Positions 13,367 through 24,777 of a stretch of DNA of 64,000 nucleotides are shown here, in pieces (positions within the stretch are counted from its first letter, which is position 1; the number at the start of each line of letters is the position of its first letter). The stretch lies in NCBI RefSeq assembly GCF_964204645.1, contig NC_134026.1:28042650-28106649 (forward strand), read 5' to 3'. Position numbers and translations under genes: made by a program. The stretch is from Tubulanus polymorphus (taxonomy: Eukaryota; Nemertea; Palaeonemertea; Tubulaniformes; Tubulanidae). The notes under the pieces were generated by a model, which did no database searches, was not told the DNA's origin, and saw only the letters and a program-made list of their open reading frames with translations.

Positions 13367-13394
13367 AGCTGTTTACAGAAGGATGATATTGTTA

Positions 13395-16300
13395 TTAGTA
13401 TTCAGATAGACTTTCTGTATAGTTCCTGTTTACGAAACTCATAACTCCAATTGTCGATGACTTCGATGCTCTCTTCATTCGAAAAACAAGAACTACAACC
13501 AAAACTCCTAGAAGAAATCCAACCACAGATGTTCCCACAGCAATTCCTATTAGAAACTCTGAAGAGAAAGATAATACATTTTACAAGTTGAAATATAGCA
13601 ATGATATAGCAATTATCATAATGTGGCGCTACTGCGAAATCTACCATAATTACCTATAGAGAAGGAATCCGTTTGTTTCACTGCATCTTGACGTCGCATA
13701 AACATGTCACATGCTGTGTTTTTCTGAATATTATCTGAAGAACTAAAGTCTGGTCTACCTTCGCTTAATATACACGTGGCTCTACTAGAGCAATATGTAA
13801 TTGTCTGACAGTTAAACGAATCTTCCATAATACAGACTGCCGCACATTTTTCACTAGAAGAAATTACTTCTGTTTTAGATTTGCCCGTTGTCCAAAAAAT
13901 TGAACCAGCATGTTGCTCAAATTTCGACATAACACCTTTACCTAAAACGTAGATTAATAGGAATCATGTATCTCTCTGTTAATAACGATTCACCGAAATA
14001 GAAGACAATTGATTTAGAAATAGATGATGGTTGAAACACAAACCCTGATTTGATAGTTCGGTATCTCTATTGATGTTGTATTTTACGCTTGTAGCTCTGA
14101 ATTCTCTGTCCTTTTAAGTGACAAAAAAGAAGTTATGGAAATTTATCAATTAAGCAGCTGAGGATATTCAAATGGACTGAAATTCAATCTTTACTCACGT
14201 ACCGCCATAGACTCAACAGTCACGACAAACCCATCGTCAGAATTAACTGACAGCACGATTTCATTCATTGCTTCCGATAATTCCATCTCAGGAAATAAAC
14301 CGTCATTTACATGAACAGGTCCTGCGGAACATAGTTAGATAGATATACATACACGCATTTGTGAGATTATTTAACTCCGTTTCCTTTTCAGTCTGGAGTG
14401 TTTAGATTGAATATTCGCAAAAGATTTCGAAACTTTTCATGAAAATACGTACTCCATCCGGATATGCAGGAGTCATGCAACTCCTCTGACTGTTGGCCAT
14501 CATGGCGCTTGCTCATATAACATGTTTTCTCATTCGGACAGAAATCATAAGATTGACAATATCCGGAATCTACGCAAATATCCGCGCAGGCGTCACTGGA
14601 ATTCACGTGTTCTAGTATATCGTCTTGTCCAACGTGACCATTCAATTTCATATCCTTTTTAAATTGAGCTGTAAAAGATGAGATTAAAATTCTCGAATCG
14701 CAGGGCATGATGTTTTTGAGACAGGCCAAGAACAAAAGAGAAACTTAATTTTGCTACTTGAAACTGGATACTTTTTCATGCAATCTTCTTAATTATTTCA
14801 CTGATATGTAGAATTAAGGATATATATTCATATTTCGATACTTTTTGATTTGGTCGCTTGCTTTAAAGACCATACTTTTTTCAAATCTGGATAGGAATAT
14901 CATCATTATTATAAGTAGATCCAGTAGATTAAAGCTTTTGTTTGGCTATCAATCGGCCGAGGACCATTTAAACTCCTCACCATGGGTTGGCGTTTTCGGA
15001 AGTAATATTGCTGTGACGTAAATCCGATCTAGCTTGTTTTCTCTCTTCCAATAATCAAATTGCAAGTTTTGAATTCTCAACGGTGAAATTCCAACACTTG
15101 TCAGTCTCTCCAATGTCGCTAACAAAAACCCTGTCTTATTATTCAACAGGTTTTCATTCAATTCTCCTGAAATATAGATTTCGATGTACACGGAATCAAT
15201 TATCATACAAAAATAGCTATTCGCCTAAATACGTTGGGAATCTGAAAAACCATTTCGTTTTTGATAATACTGAAGTTTTCCTGAATGATGTTTGTCGTTG
15301 GCTATTCCTTGATATTGAAATAGAATGAAAAAATCTTGAAAAAGAATTTATCTAAAGAACACGATTATCTAAAAAAGTGCCTACAAGGTGACTACGGACA
15401 ACGGTCTAGGACGCCCTTGCGTGGATTCGATCTGGGAAGATCTGGTCGCAGATGCGAGCTCCGACCCATTCTGCCACGCTAGCAGGACGTATAACGGTGT
15501 GCTTCACCGAAGCTCCTGAATGAACGAAATATATGGTGACGTCATCCATATCATGAATAGCAAGAAAGGGCTAGACAATAAAAAATCTTTGCCTTTGAAA
15601 TTCCAGAACGCTTAGTGATTGATTTCCAAAAAAACCTAAATACTGAAATGCTATTCGAATATAGGCCTACTAGTATACGTGCATATACATTTTCCTTTGA
15701 GTTTAACAGACTTCCTCCACCTTCACAAAGATTCCCCACGAAACAACATGCATGTAGGTCCCCCAACTTCTGTCAGATGATATCTAGCCCAGTCTGATGC
15801 AGTAATCTACCTTCAAAAGTTAATTCTACGTGTTGGCCTTGGCTGGGGAAACAAGGTACTATATCAAATAGACCTAAAAATTCTTCGTTCAGCTGAAGAT
15901 CGTAGTTGAAGTCATAGAAATTATAAACATCTTCTTTCAGAGGCTGAAAAGAAAACAATCGTTTGAATCTGAGAATAAGAACTGTTTCTTTTGAATACGA
16001 GGTTTCGCTCGACTTACCTCAGAATCAGCAATACCATCAATTGTCAGACGTAACTGAACAGGAATAGCTTTCGTTTTATCGACCCCCGTATTCTGAAACT
16101 CTGTCCATTCAGTCTATGAAAGATATCATCGGTAATCTAGAGATATCAAGACGTATGCAATATCCAATATAAAAAGTAGACGTCTTGACATACGCATACT
16201 TACATCTAGAAAAAATACTTCAAACTTTGCGTTGAATAATGAACCAAGAAGACTAAAATCATTTCTGTGTCCAGTGAACACATCGACTTTTACACCACGA

Positions 16301-19300
16301 ACAATGTCCTTTAAAGTATTTTCATATTCGTGAATGATTTCATATAGTATTTATTCGAGTGGTGTTACTTTTATGTATTTCATTTCACTCATAGAATGAA
16401 CAAAACTTTTACCTTTCCCCGATATGCGTATGTAGTGTTATCCAAGTAGAAAAGAGCTAAAGGACTTTTCATTCGATACAATTTAGCTGTATCATTAACT
16501 ACTGGACTCTGGGATTCGACCAAATCAAAGTGTGTGGCTGGAAGAGTGTCTATCTTACATTTACCAGTCGTTCGGTCTATCTTATAGGAAACACCTTTGA
16601 AATCAATTTTTGCATCTATCGTTATATTTTCCATGGCAAGTGGAATATACAAAAAAAACTCTATCTTGATCGCTTGCTTACCGACATTGAGGTCGTGGAT
16701 GGTTGTAATCAAATTTGAGTCAGACCCAGTTCCTCTTGAATCTGTTCGCAATAGTTTAGCATCGTTGTCATACCAAACCTATATCATTTTTCGAATACAA
16801 CTACAATTACGACTCAGTATGGGAATTTATTTTGCAGGGATTCACATTTATCACTTACATCACCGTATGAAACTGTTTTAGATTGTGCATCTATTATTTC
16901 CTCTCTGTACGAGTATTTGTTATGAAGTTGTGGTACAGGGACATGCGTCTCTCCCTCACATATTACGTCAGGAGGTACCTTAAAATATTGATGGAAACAT
17001 ATTCCCACTTTGTGTCTAGAAACTACATCTTCGAATGTATTCACAACTATATATCATGGTATGGATTTTTGGCAGCTAACATCGAAGGGTGTTGAGAAGT
17101 CTGCGTACACTTACCTCATAAATCATGTCGTTTTGTTTCGGATTCGTTTTGAACGATAAGTATTCATAGGTTTCTTGAAAATGTTGTGGTTTTCCATGTT
17201 TCATCACAATACCATTAACTTCGGCAGATATTGGTGCCATAACAGTTCGCTTTTGTCCCCAATACCATCCTGGCCCTAAAACCATGCTTTAGATCTTTTA
17301 ATCACATCGAGTGTATTTGCATCCTATAGATTATCATTACGCGAGACCTTTGCACATTTAAACTTACTGATGAAATAATAGTCAACAGTATAAATTGATT
17401 TTTTCTCCGGCGCATATAAACAAGCTTGCCACCTTTCTACTGGTATTCCTCTTTTTACGTCTTCACCAATATACCTCTGAAATGGCACCACCAGAAAGTG
17501 AGAACTATATCTATTGTCTTAAATAAAAATCACTGTTTGAAAAAGGGTTTCACGTATAGAATTGCACTGAAGTTTTACCTGCGGAGATTTCATGAATGTA
17601 TAGAATGTTGAGTCGGAATTAACTGGGATGTTCTCAGCCACGTGATTCCAACCTTTAGTAACGTTCATCGTGACACATTGGTTTTCGTCTGAAAATGTCA
17701 GCGAATATTCTATATCTACGAACAGCCTCACTTATACTTTGAGAATGTAGTAAGTTTTATACCTATGATGATGAAGACTTTATTTTTGTCAAAACGATAG
17801 ATGAAACTATTTGTTGATGTTTTTCGTATCATTTTAACAGCCGCTCTATCATTGAGTACGTCCAGATATTCAGCTACGCTGATAGTTAAATTCTCGTTAC
17901 GCAAGTTTATTTCGATGTTCGTTTCGAGTGTTTGTATTTTCTTGAAAAAATCTGGATCGACATCTAGAGAACAACGTTTTTCAAATTATTCAACATATTC
18001 AAGAAGGAGTCTTCGCTGTTAATGGGTGCGGATATTTTTTCAAATGTATTAAACTCACGGGATCCATTGGCAGGATAGTTTTCTGGATCGCATATTTGCT
18101 GTAAAGGATTTATCTCGCCCGCGCATAACATCGAAGATGGCACCTATAAAGACGAGAGCGAGAATACGAGAACATTGTTTTTTCTCGTAGTAGAAAATCA
18201 CAGCTATCCATATTCAAACCTCGTATATTTGTTGGTCCTGATCAATGTTAGTTTTAAAAGTGAAGTATTCGTAGCTGTCTTCATACGGTACCAAGTGTTG
18301 GTGTTTCTTTATTAGACCGTTTACAACGGCGCTGATTGGTATTGGTTCATTTTTGTAATATTTACCAACCCATCCTGGCCCTGAAAGGTATAAAGTTCGA
18401 TTATCCCAATTTAAAAAAAAATCTTCTCTTGACTGACATTCATAGTTAGCTTACTTACGCATGAAGAAGTAGTCAACCGTGTAATAAGTAGATGTCTTGT
18501 CATCTAATATACAGGCTTGCCATCCATCTACTGGAATACCTCGTTTTGTGGCTACCCCCAAATATCTCTGAACAGTTAGATTGAAAGAAGTTCAAATGGC
18601 TTTCAAGACAAAAAGTAGACACGCTAAGTGGTTTAAACGATTAACATACCAATGGAGATTTCCTGAAAGTTGGCAACGAAGCATCTGCGTGACCAGGAAG
18701 ATCTTCTACGACCTTACTCCAATCATAGGTTACATTATTTTCCACTGTGCAGTACGACTCATCTTACAAGTATATAATAGGTATGGGAGGTTAGATTATA
18801 TTTTTGATGATAAAAATCGCAGCTATTTTATTGAAACGAACTATATACCTATGATAATGTATTCTTTCTTCTTATCGGGTCGAATTATTAAGGTATTACT
18901 TGATCCCATCCGATTCTCTTTGAACACCATTTTGTTTGTATCAAAATCTATGAATTCCTGCAATCGAACTGTTATGTTTTCATAATTCATGTTCACTTCG
19001 ATGTCAGCTTCCAGAGTGTGGGATTTTGTGAAAAAATCCATCCCATTAATATCTACAAATATAAAGCGGTAGTTGTGAATACGTTCGAATGTATAGGCAG
19101 CCCTGGCGATGATTTTATGGTGGCAAGTGAAGTGACCTTCCTTGGTCGCTTTTGAACTTACCAGATCCTCTCGAATTGAAGTTCGCTGGGTCGCATGTTG
19201 AGACTACCTGGCCGGCGCATAGAAACACAACACCGATTGAAAACCACCACCAAAATCTTAAAATAATTTACCTAAATCATTGCTAGTTACTGTCTATTAT

Positions 19301-19365
19301 CTGGAATATTTACATATCTATCATTAACTTACGTACCTTACATAAGATGACTTAGGATGATACAT
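13395..19365 (-). CDS. Type I membrane protein with LolA-like extracellular modules and PAN/apple domains (copy A)
   Basis: Large predicted cell-surface protein; function unknown. Twenty-three exons join in phase to about 1049 aa. Start at 19363-19365 gives MYHPKSSYVR, followed by a hydrophobic signal peptide (WWWFSIGVVFLCAG). Next comes a five-exon module (19256-18220: CDP motif, beta-rich segment, YTVDYFFM, PGW block) that is repeated by exons 18143-17115 with nearly identical exon lengths. Then follow shared exons to 14981, a PAN/apple domain with paired cysteines (14668-14453; QSYDFC), short linker exons, a second PAN domain (13941-13654) and a final exon with one transmembrane helix (FLIGIAVGTSVVGFLLGVLV), basic stop-transfer MKR and a short cytoplasmic tail ending at 13395. 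The N-terminal modules resemble metazoan proteins annotated as LolA-like domain proteins; that family call is from memory and tentative. PAN domains suggest protein or carbohydrate binding. Paralogue adjacent. Confidence 0.75.
15370..15500 (-). repeat. tRNA-derived SINE-like element or tRNA pseudogene (in intron)
   Basis: On the minus strand, reading from about 15490 down, there is an A-box-like TGGCAGAATGG and about 40 nt later a B-box-like GATCGAATC, the spacing of an internal RNA polymerase III promoter. The flanks do not form a clean cloverleaf, so it is more likely the tRNA head of a SINE than an active tRNA gene. It lies inside the intron between exons ending 15811 and starting 15166 of the LolA-like/PAN gene, on the same strand. 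Confidence 0.4.
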
Positions 19366-19843
19366 GGCGTTTGATCTATAATGATCATAAACCTATATAC
19401 AAACACATACTTAAGAGGTTTTAAGTTATATTTTATCAGTCAAATTTTTTTGATAATACCCAATTACTATGTCAAATGGGAACATACTATATTTTTGCTC
19501 GTTCCAGGCCAGAGTTCGCATTGTTATCTAAAAATGGGCACATTTTGATAGCATTTCTTATTTCTTTTTAGGTCAATTCCGAATTCCAGTTATGCATGTG
19601 GCCAAACCCTTTCAATATTTTCACGTTTTTCTAGAAAACTTTTATAGACGAACCCGCTGTATTACGATTCTCGTCGTTGTGGATTTCCTGGAATCTCGGC
19701 AGGACTTTCGTTGCTCCAAGAACTGACTTGTCGTTTCCACTCATTAAGATAAAAGAAAAGAAATAAATCGTAGACCTTGGATTTTCATCAACTTTATTTC
19801 TAAACCTGATACAAAAAGATTTGTACAAATAACCATGCGATCA
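19366..19843. other. Intergenic spacer between tandem LolA-like/PAN genes
   Basis: Short spacer holding the 3' UTR of the copy ending at 19844 and the 5' region of the copy starting at 19365, both on the minus strand. No gene, repeat or obvious promoter motif is visible. Confidence 0.5.
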
Positions 19844-22800
19844 TCACAGTGCTCCTGATATAGCATTGCCGTCAAAACTAATAATTCCAGTTGTTGAGGT
19901 GGTTCTTCCCTTCGGGTCTGCGTAACGCGTGAACAGGAAAAATGCAAATAAACCACAAAGAACTCCGGATAAAAGCATCGAAATAGCAATTCCAATCACC
20001 AACGCTGAAATCAAAGTTGTGTACAACGTGACATCAACTATATGAAATTCGAAATTTCGAAAGCCATCAAGTTTTATACAGAGTTTCAATTCACCTGTTG
20101 AGTGACCTTTATGGATAACAGTATTCCTTATTTTGGAGGGATCAGGGGTATAAGATGAGGCATCTGGGAAATATTTCCCTGAAATAAAGATTATTGGTAT
20201 TGTCAGATATATATACCAACGGAAGAATTATGATCGGTTATTCCTCATTTTCTGCGTTCCAATTTCATACTAACTTTTGTAGATTTTACATTTCGCAGAT
20301 TCGGTACCAATAAAATCGCCGGAACCGATCAGATTGGGGCCTTTAAAGAAACACACATCATCGGAGAAAGAGAATCCTGTACAAGTTACGTTCAACATTT
20401 CAATGCATAGTTTAGCGCATTCCTGTATTTTGATGTCTTGGACAACTAGTCCATCTGTTAAACTAACTGTGTCTATATGCGAATATTCGAAATCATCAAA
20501 ATAGTTCCCTGTTGAATAAAATCATTATGTATGTATAATTAATTAAAAGGTTCAGTAAGGTAAGTGCGGGTTTATTTCGACTATGGGGTTTGGCACTACT
20601 TAATCATCTTACTTGAGTAATGATTACAAATCGCTACGCTTTCTATATCTTTATTTGGCACATCGAGGATATGTTTCTTGCCCAGTAAACATTTAGTCGT
20701 TTCTCCGAATTTACAGAAATCGAATGACTTGCAGTTAAAATCGTCGTACGTGAGACATTCCTTAGCGCAGCCTTGTTCTGAGTTAACCTGTGTCTTAACG
20801 ACCCAGTCGTCTTTCATCACAACTGTTTTACCGGGAGATTTCTCAAATCGTCCAACGAAGTTTCCTACGGAGATAATGAATAACTTGAGTTCACGACCAT
20901 CTCAAAGATTTGGTTAATCAGCCGCAAATTACTCACTTGCAAATAAATCACACGCGGTGTTAACTCCAGTATAGTTTGCGGGAACTAAATCAGGGTGATA
21001 CGTGCTTAACAAACATTTGCCTTTCGCTGGACAAAACGTAAACGCCTGACAGTAGAATGATTTTTGATTTAAACAAGCAGTAGCGCATTCATCAGGGGCG
21101 CTGATGCCAGGATACGAGTAACTCGTCGTGATCTGTTTCCCAGATCGACGTTCAAACATTTCGATATCCATAACTCCTGAAATTAGATTGGGAAACATTT
21201 CATTCCGAGATGACAAATTTAGTTCGGAGTGAAAAAGGTTTAGCATTATTTACCTGTGGATGCTCCTTCTTTGCGAATTATTTCATCATTTATTTCAATG
21301 GCAATGTATTCTCTAGTCTTTGTTATCAGGGATGATAGATATGAATAGGAAAATAGAGAGAGAATATGCTCAGACTAATCAGTGAGAAAAACAGATAAAC
21401 GTGATAAATCAAATCTATACCATGAAATCACCTGAAGCAGGTAAACTTACAGCTGATTTTCCTAATGGTACGGTGAGTTTAAAACCTCCAGCATAAGTCA
21501 CAATTCTTAGCTGACGATAAGCCTCGTCCAAGTTTATTTCTGGAGGAAGTTCAACGTGTACAGGTCCTGAAAAAGGAATATAGGAAGCTATAGAATCATG
21601 ATTGGTCAACGTATTAGAATGATATCAGTTGCATGACTCACTTGATCCCGATGTGCATCCTGTATGCACTTCTACGGACTGGAAACCGTCGTGCCTCTTG
21701 CTCAAATAACAAGTCGATTCAATTGGACACCAGTCATACGACTGACAGTAGCCTTTACCAATACAGGCCTCAGCACAACGACGTTCAGTCGTTAAATCTT
21801 TCAATACTGCGTCCTGACCTACACGGCCATCTTTGATATATCTCCGAAATTGCGCTTGAAATAAGAACGTATTGAAGAAATATAACACAGGTAGTTTCAA
21901 GTTTTCAATAGGCTAAAAATTATTAAAATGGACGCATACCATGGGCTGGGGCTTTAGGTAATAATGTCGCAGTGACGTATATAAGATGAACATCAGTATT
22001 CGGTTTTTTCCAGTAGTCAAATTTCAAGTTTTCAATTCGTAGGGGTGACATATTCCCGACCAACATAATCATTTCCAACGACTCTTGAAGGAATTCTTTC
22101 TTATTTGTAAGGAGATCGTTATCTACTTTCCCTGGAACGAGAACAAAATTCACATATTGTGGATTCGTCCGATGATAGTCAAAAAATAAAAACTACCAAA
22201 GTTACTGAAATCATAATTGCAACCTGTAAATGTTAACTCAATATGCTTTTTCTTTGATTCTGGAAAACACGGCTCAATATCAAAAACGCTCATTGGTTCT
22301 TCGTCGAAATCGAAATCGTAAAAGTTGAACGTAACTGACTTTATTGGCTGAAAAAGAAATTAGACAAGGTTTGCAGATATCAAAATGATAAGATGACTGT
22401 CTAATGAGTGCAACGTCTGTAAGTATGTCCAAAATGGGCCCAAAGACCTATAGACACGAACAAATAGTTATTACCTTTCCATCAATGTACGGTTCCAGTT
22501 TAAGATTCATTTGTATTGGTACAGATTTTGAGACAGTATTACCAGCATTTTCAATCTCTACCCATCCTTCCTGCAATAAACATTCCATCGCGTCATAAAC
22601 TATTAGTCGACTCAAAAATATTAAGATTTTCTGGATGGGTTGAAGTTTCGTATCGCATAATAACTTACAGAAAGGAAATACGCTTCAAATGTTGCATTGA
22701 ATTTTACATCTGGTAATAGATCTACTACATAATCTGAGCGATGTCCAATAAATACTTTTACAGGTAACCCACGCACAGTATCCTGAAACACATCGTAATC

Positions 22801-24777
22801 TTATAAAGAATGCCTCGCGATCAGTACAAAGAATTGCGTCGAAAAACTTTCATTAACCTAACCTGACCGCGATAATAATACGTGTTATTATTCAAATAAA
22901 AGAATTCTAGTGGATTTCTCATTCTTGATATGACAGCCGTGTCCCCAGCTACTGGACTATTTGTCTGTACCAAATCAATATATGATTCAGGGATAGTAGT
23001 TACTGTACAGTTGTCAAGACTTCTATCAATATAATATGCAACTCCTGAAAATTGAAAAAAAAAACATTTAGACATTATTCCTAGAATTCGAAATTGAAGA
23101 TGCCAATAAATATCATTACGTACCGTAGTTGAGATCATGAATTATCGAGATAGGGTCAGTTGTGAACAGTGGTTCAACAGGTACGGGGTATCTTATATCT
23201 GTACGGACCAATTTATACTCATTATCATACCAGATCTAAACAATCAGAATAACGATAGTTTATTATCTAAATCAAAATTTTCTCAAATTCTAAAAACGTA
23301 TGTATTTTTATATATACGATGATATGGTTTGAACGTACATCAGTATAGAAAATTTGTTGAGTTACATCCTGTATTGTTTCGACTCTATATGAATATTTGC
23401 TCGGTAATTCTGGTAACTTCTCGTGATTTACTTCATCCGAACATATTAAATTCTCTGGAACCTAATAGAAGATCAGTATGATTACTACGATTACGATTGA
23501 AAGCGATTCGATAAAAATATAAAGGTTTTATTAGATTTTACAACGACCTGAAATATTCGTGGATCGGGAGGAACATTTGTTTGGAATGAGAAAATGTCAT
23601 ATTTTTCGTCAAAGTTTATCGACTTTCCGTGGCTTGTGACAACGCCTTTAACTTCTGCCGCAATTGGTATAGGTTGATCTTTATAATCAAGTCCTGTCCA
23701 TCCAGACTCTACAAAACATTTGCGGATTTTATGAAACTCAACATTTTATCATTCACATTTATGACACAATTCGATCAATGATTGACATGTACTCATAAAG
23801 AAATAATCCAAAGTGTAAGAAGATTTCCTTTCCGGGGAATAGTTACATGTCTGCCATCTTTCTACAGGGATACCACGCCTGGTATCGAGACCCATGTACT
23901 TCTACAAATTGACAAACGAAAACGAAATATGGCCACAGATGGTCGGTTTGATGAAAATAATAGAGAAAATGGTAGGAGGTACAGATTATTTTGTGGATTA
24001 CCTGCGGAGTACTCAAGAAGTTGGCAATAGAAGGGTCGGCATTACCAGGAAAATATTCGGACACTTGTCTCCATGGTGTGACATCTGCTTTCATTTTTTG
24101 GGCGCCGCATACAGCTTCATCTTAATTGTAAAACGAATAAAACATCAACAAAATCTGTATTCTAGCTCCTTCTTAATTGTTCATTACGATTATCTTTCGA
24201 ATTAATCGCGACAGCCACGTTACAAAAATCACAAATTACACGTACCAACAATGATAAACATTTGGAGATTTCTGAGGTCGAAAATGAAGTGATTTGATGA
24301 ACCTTTTCGGTACATTTTGAGCGTGGCTTTATCTAGGTCCATGTCCACGTATTCTTCTATATCGGCCGTGTATTTTTCACCGGCGACATTCATCTCCATT
24401 TTCAACTGGTAAGCACCAAGACTCTTATAGAAATTGAGAATTCGAGCTACAAACACAAATTGATAACCGTGGTTTTACAGGATGAGTACTTAAACGATTT
24501 TGGAAATATCTGTCGTAATATATTTTCGATTATAGTATAAGTAATATGTATTACCGCTATCAGTTGTGTTTGGATAGTTGCTCATATCACAGAATTTATC
24601 ACCATAGCAAGACACAATTGTTGCAGCCAACACACACAATCTAAAATGAGAAATGATTCCTGACAAACAAAACGTTTGAATTGACGAAAAGAATTTAATT
24701 ACTAGAAGTATATAAATCTGTCAAAATCCATGCGTTTTATGTAATATAAGTATATACCTCAAAATGAAATTCTCCAT
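19844..24777 (-). CDS. Type I membrane protein with LolA-like extracellular module and PAN/apple domains (copy B)
   Basis: Upstream tandem paralogue of copy A; about 1000 aa predicted, function unknown. Start at 24775-24777 (MENFILR, spliced to LCVLAATIVSCYG) gives a signal peptide. It has only one copy of the N-terminal five-exon module (about 24640-23550; YTLDYFFM, SGWTG). Next come the exons shared with copy A: VPENLICSDE near 23460, IWYDNEYKL near 23220, GVAYYIDRS near 23040, then DTVRGLPV, EGWVEIENAG and the exon near 22130. The C-terminal half is longer than in A: four PAN-like domains (about 21855-21650, 21180-20935, 20865-20605, 20510-20280) with repeated cysteine patterns such as CQSYDWCP, CQAFTFCP and CKSFDFCK. 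After a linker exon comes one transmembrane helix (ALVIGIAISMLLSGVLCGLF) and a short tail ending GNAISGAL. The fourth PAN is divergent. The LolA-like label is tentative; receptor, adhesion or lipid-related roles are all possible. Confidence 0.72.

Noticed and set aside
15411-15490. Functional tRNA gene
   Set aside because: A- and B-box motifs are present, but acceptor and anticodon stems do not pair convincingly; kept only as a SINE-like repeat.
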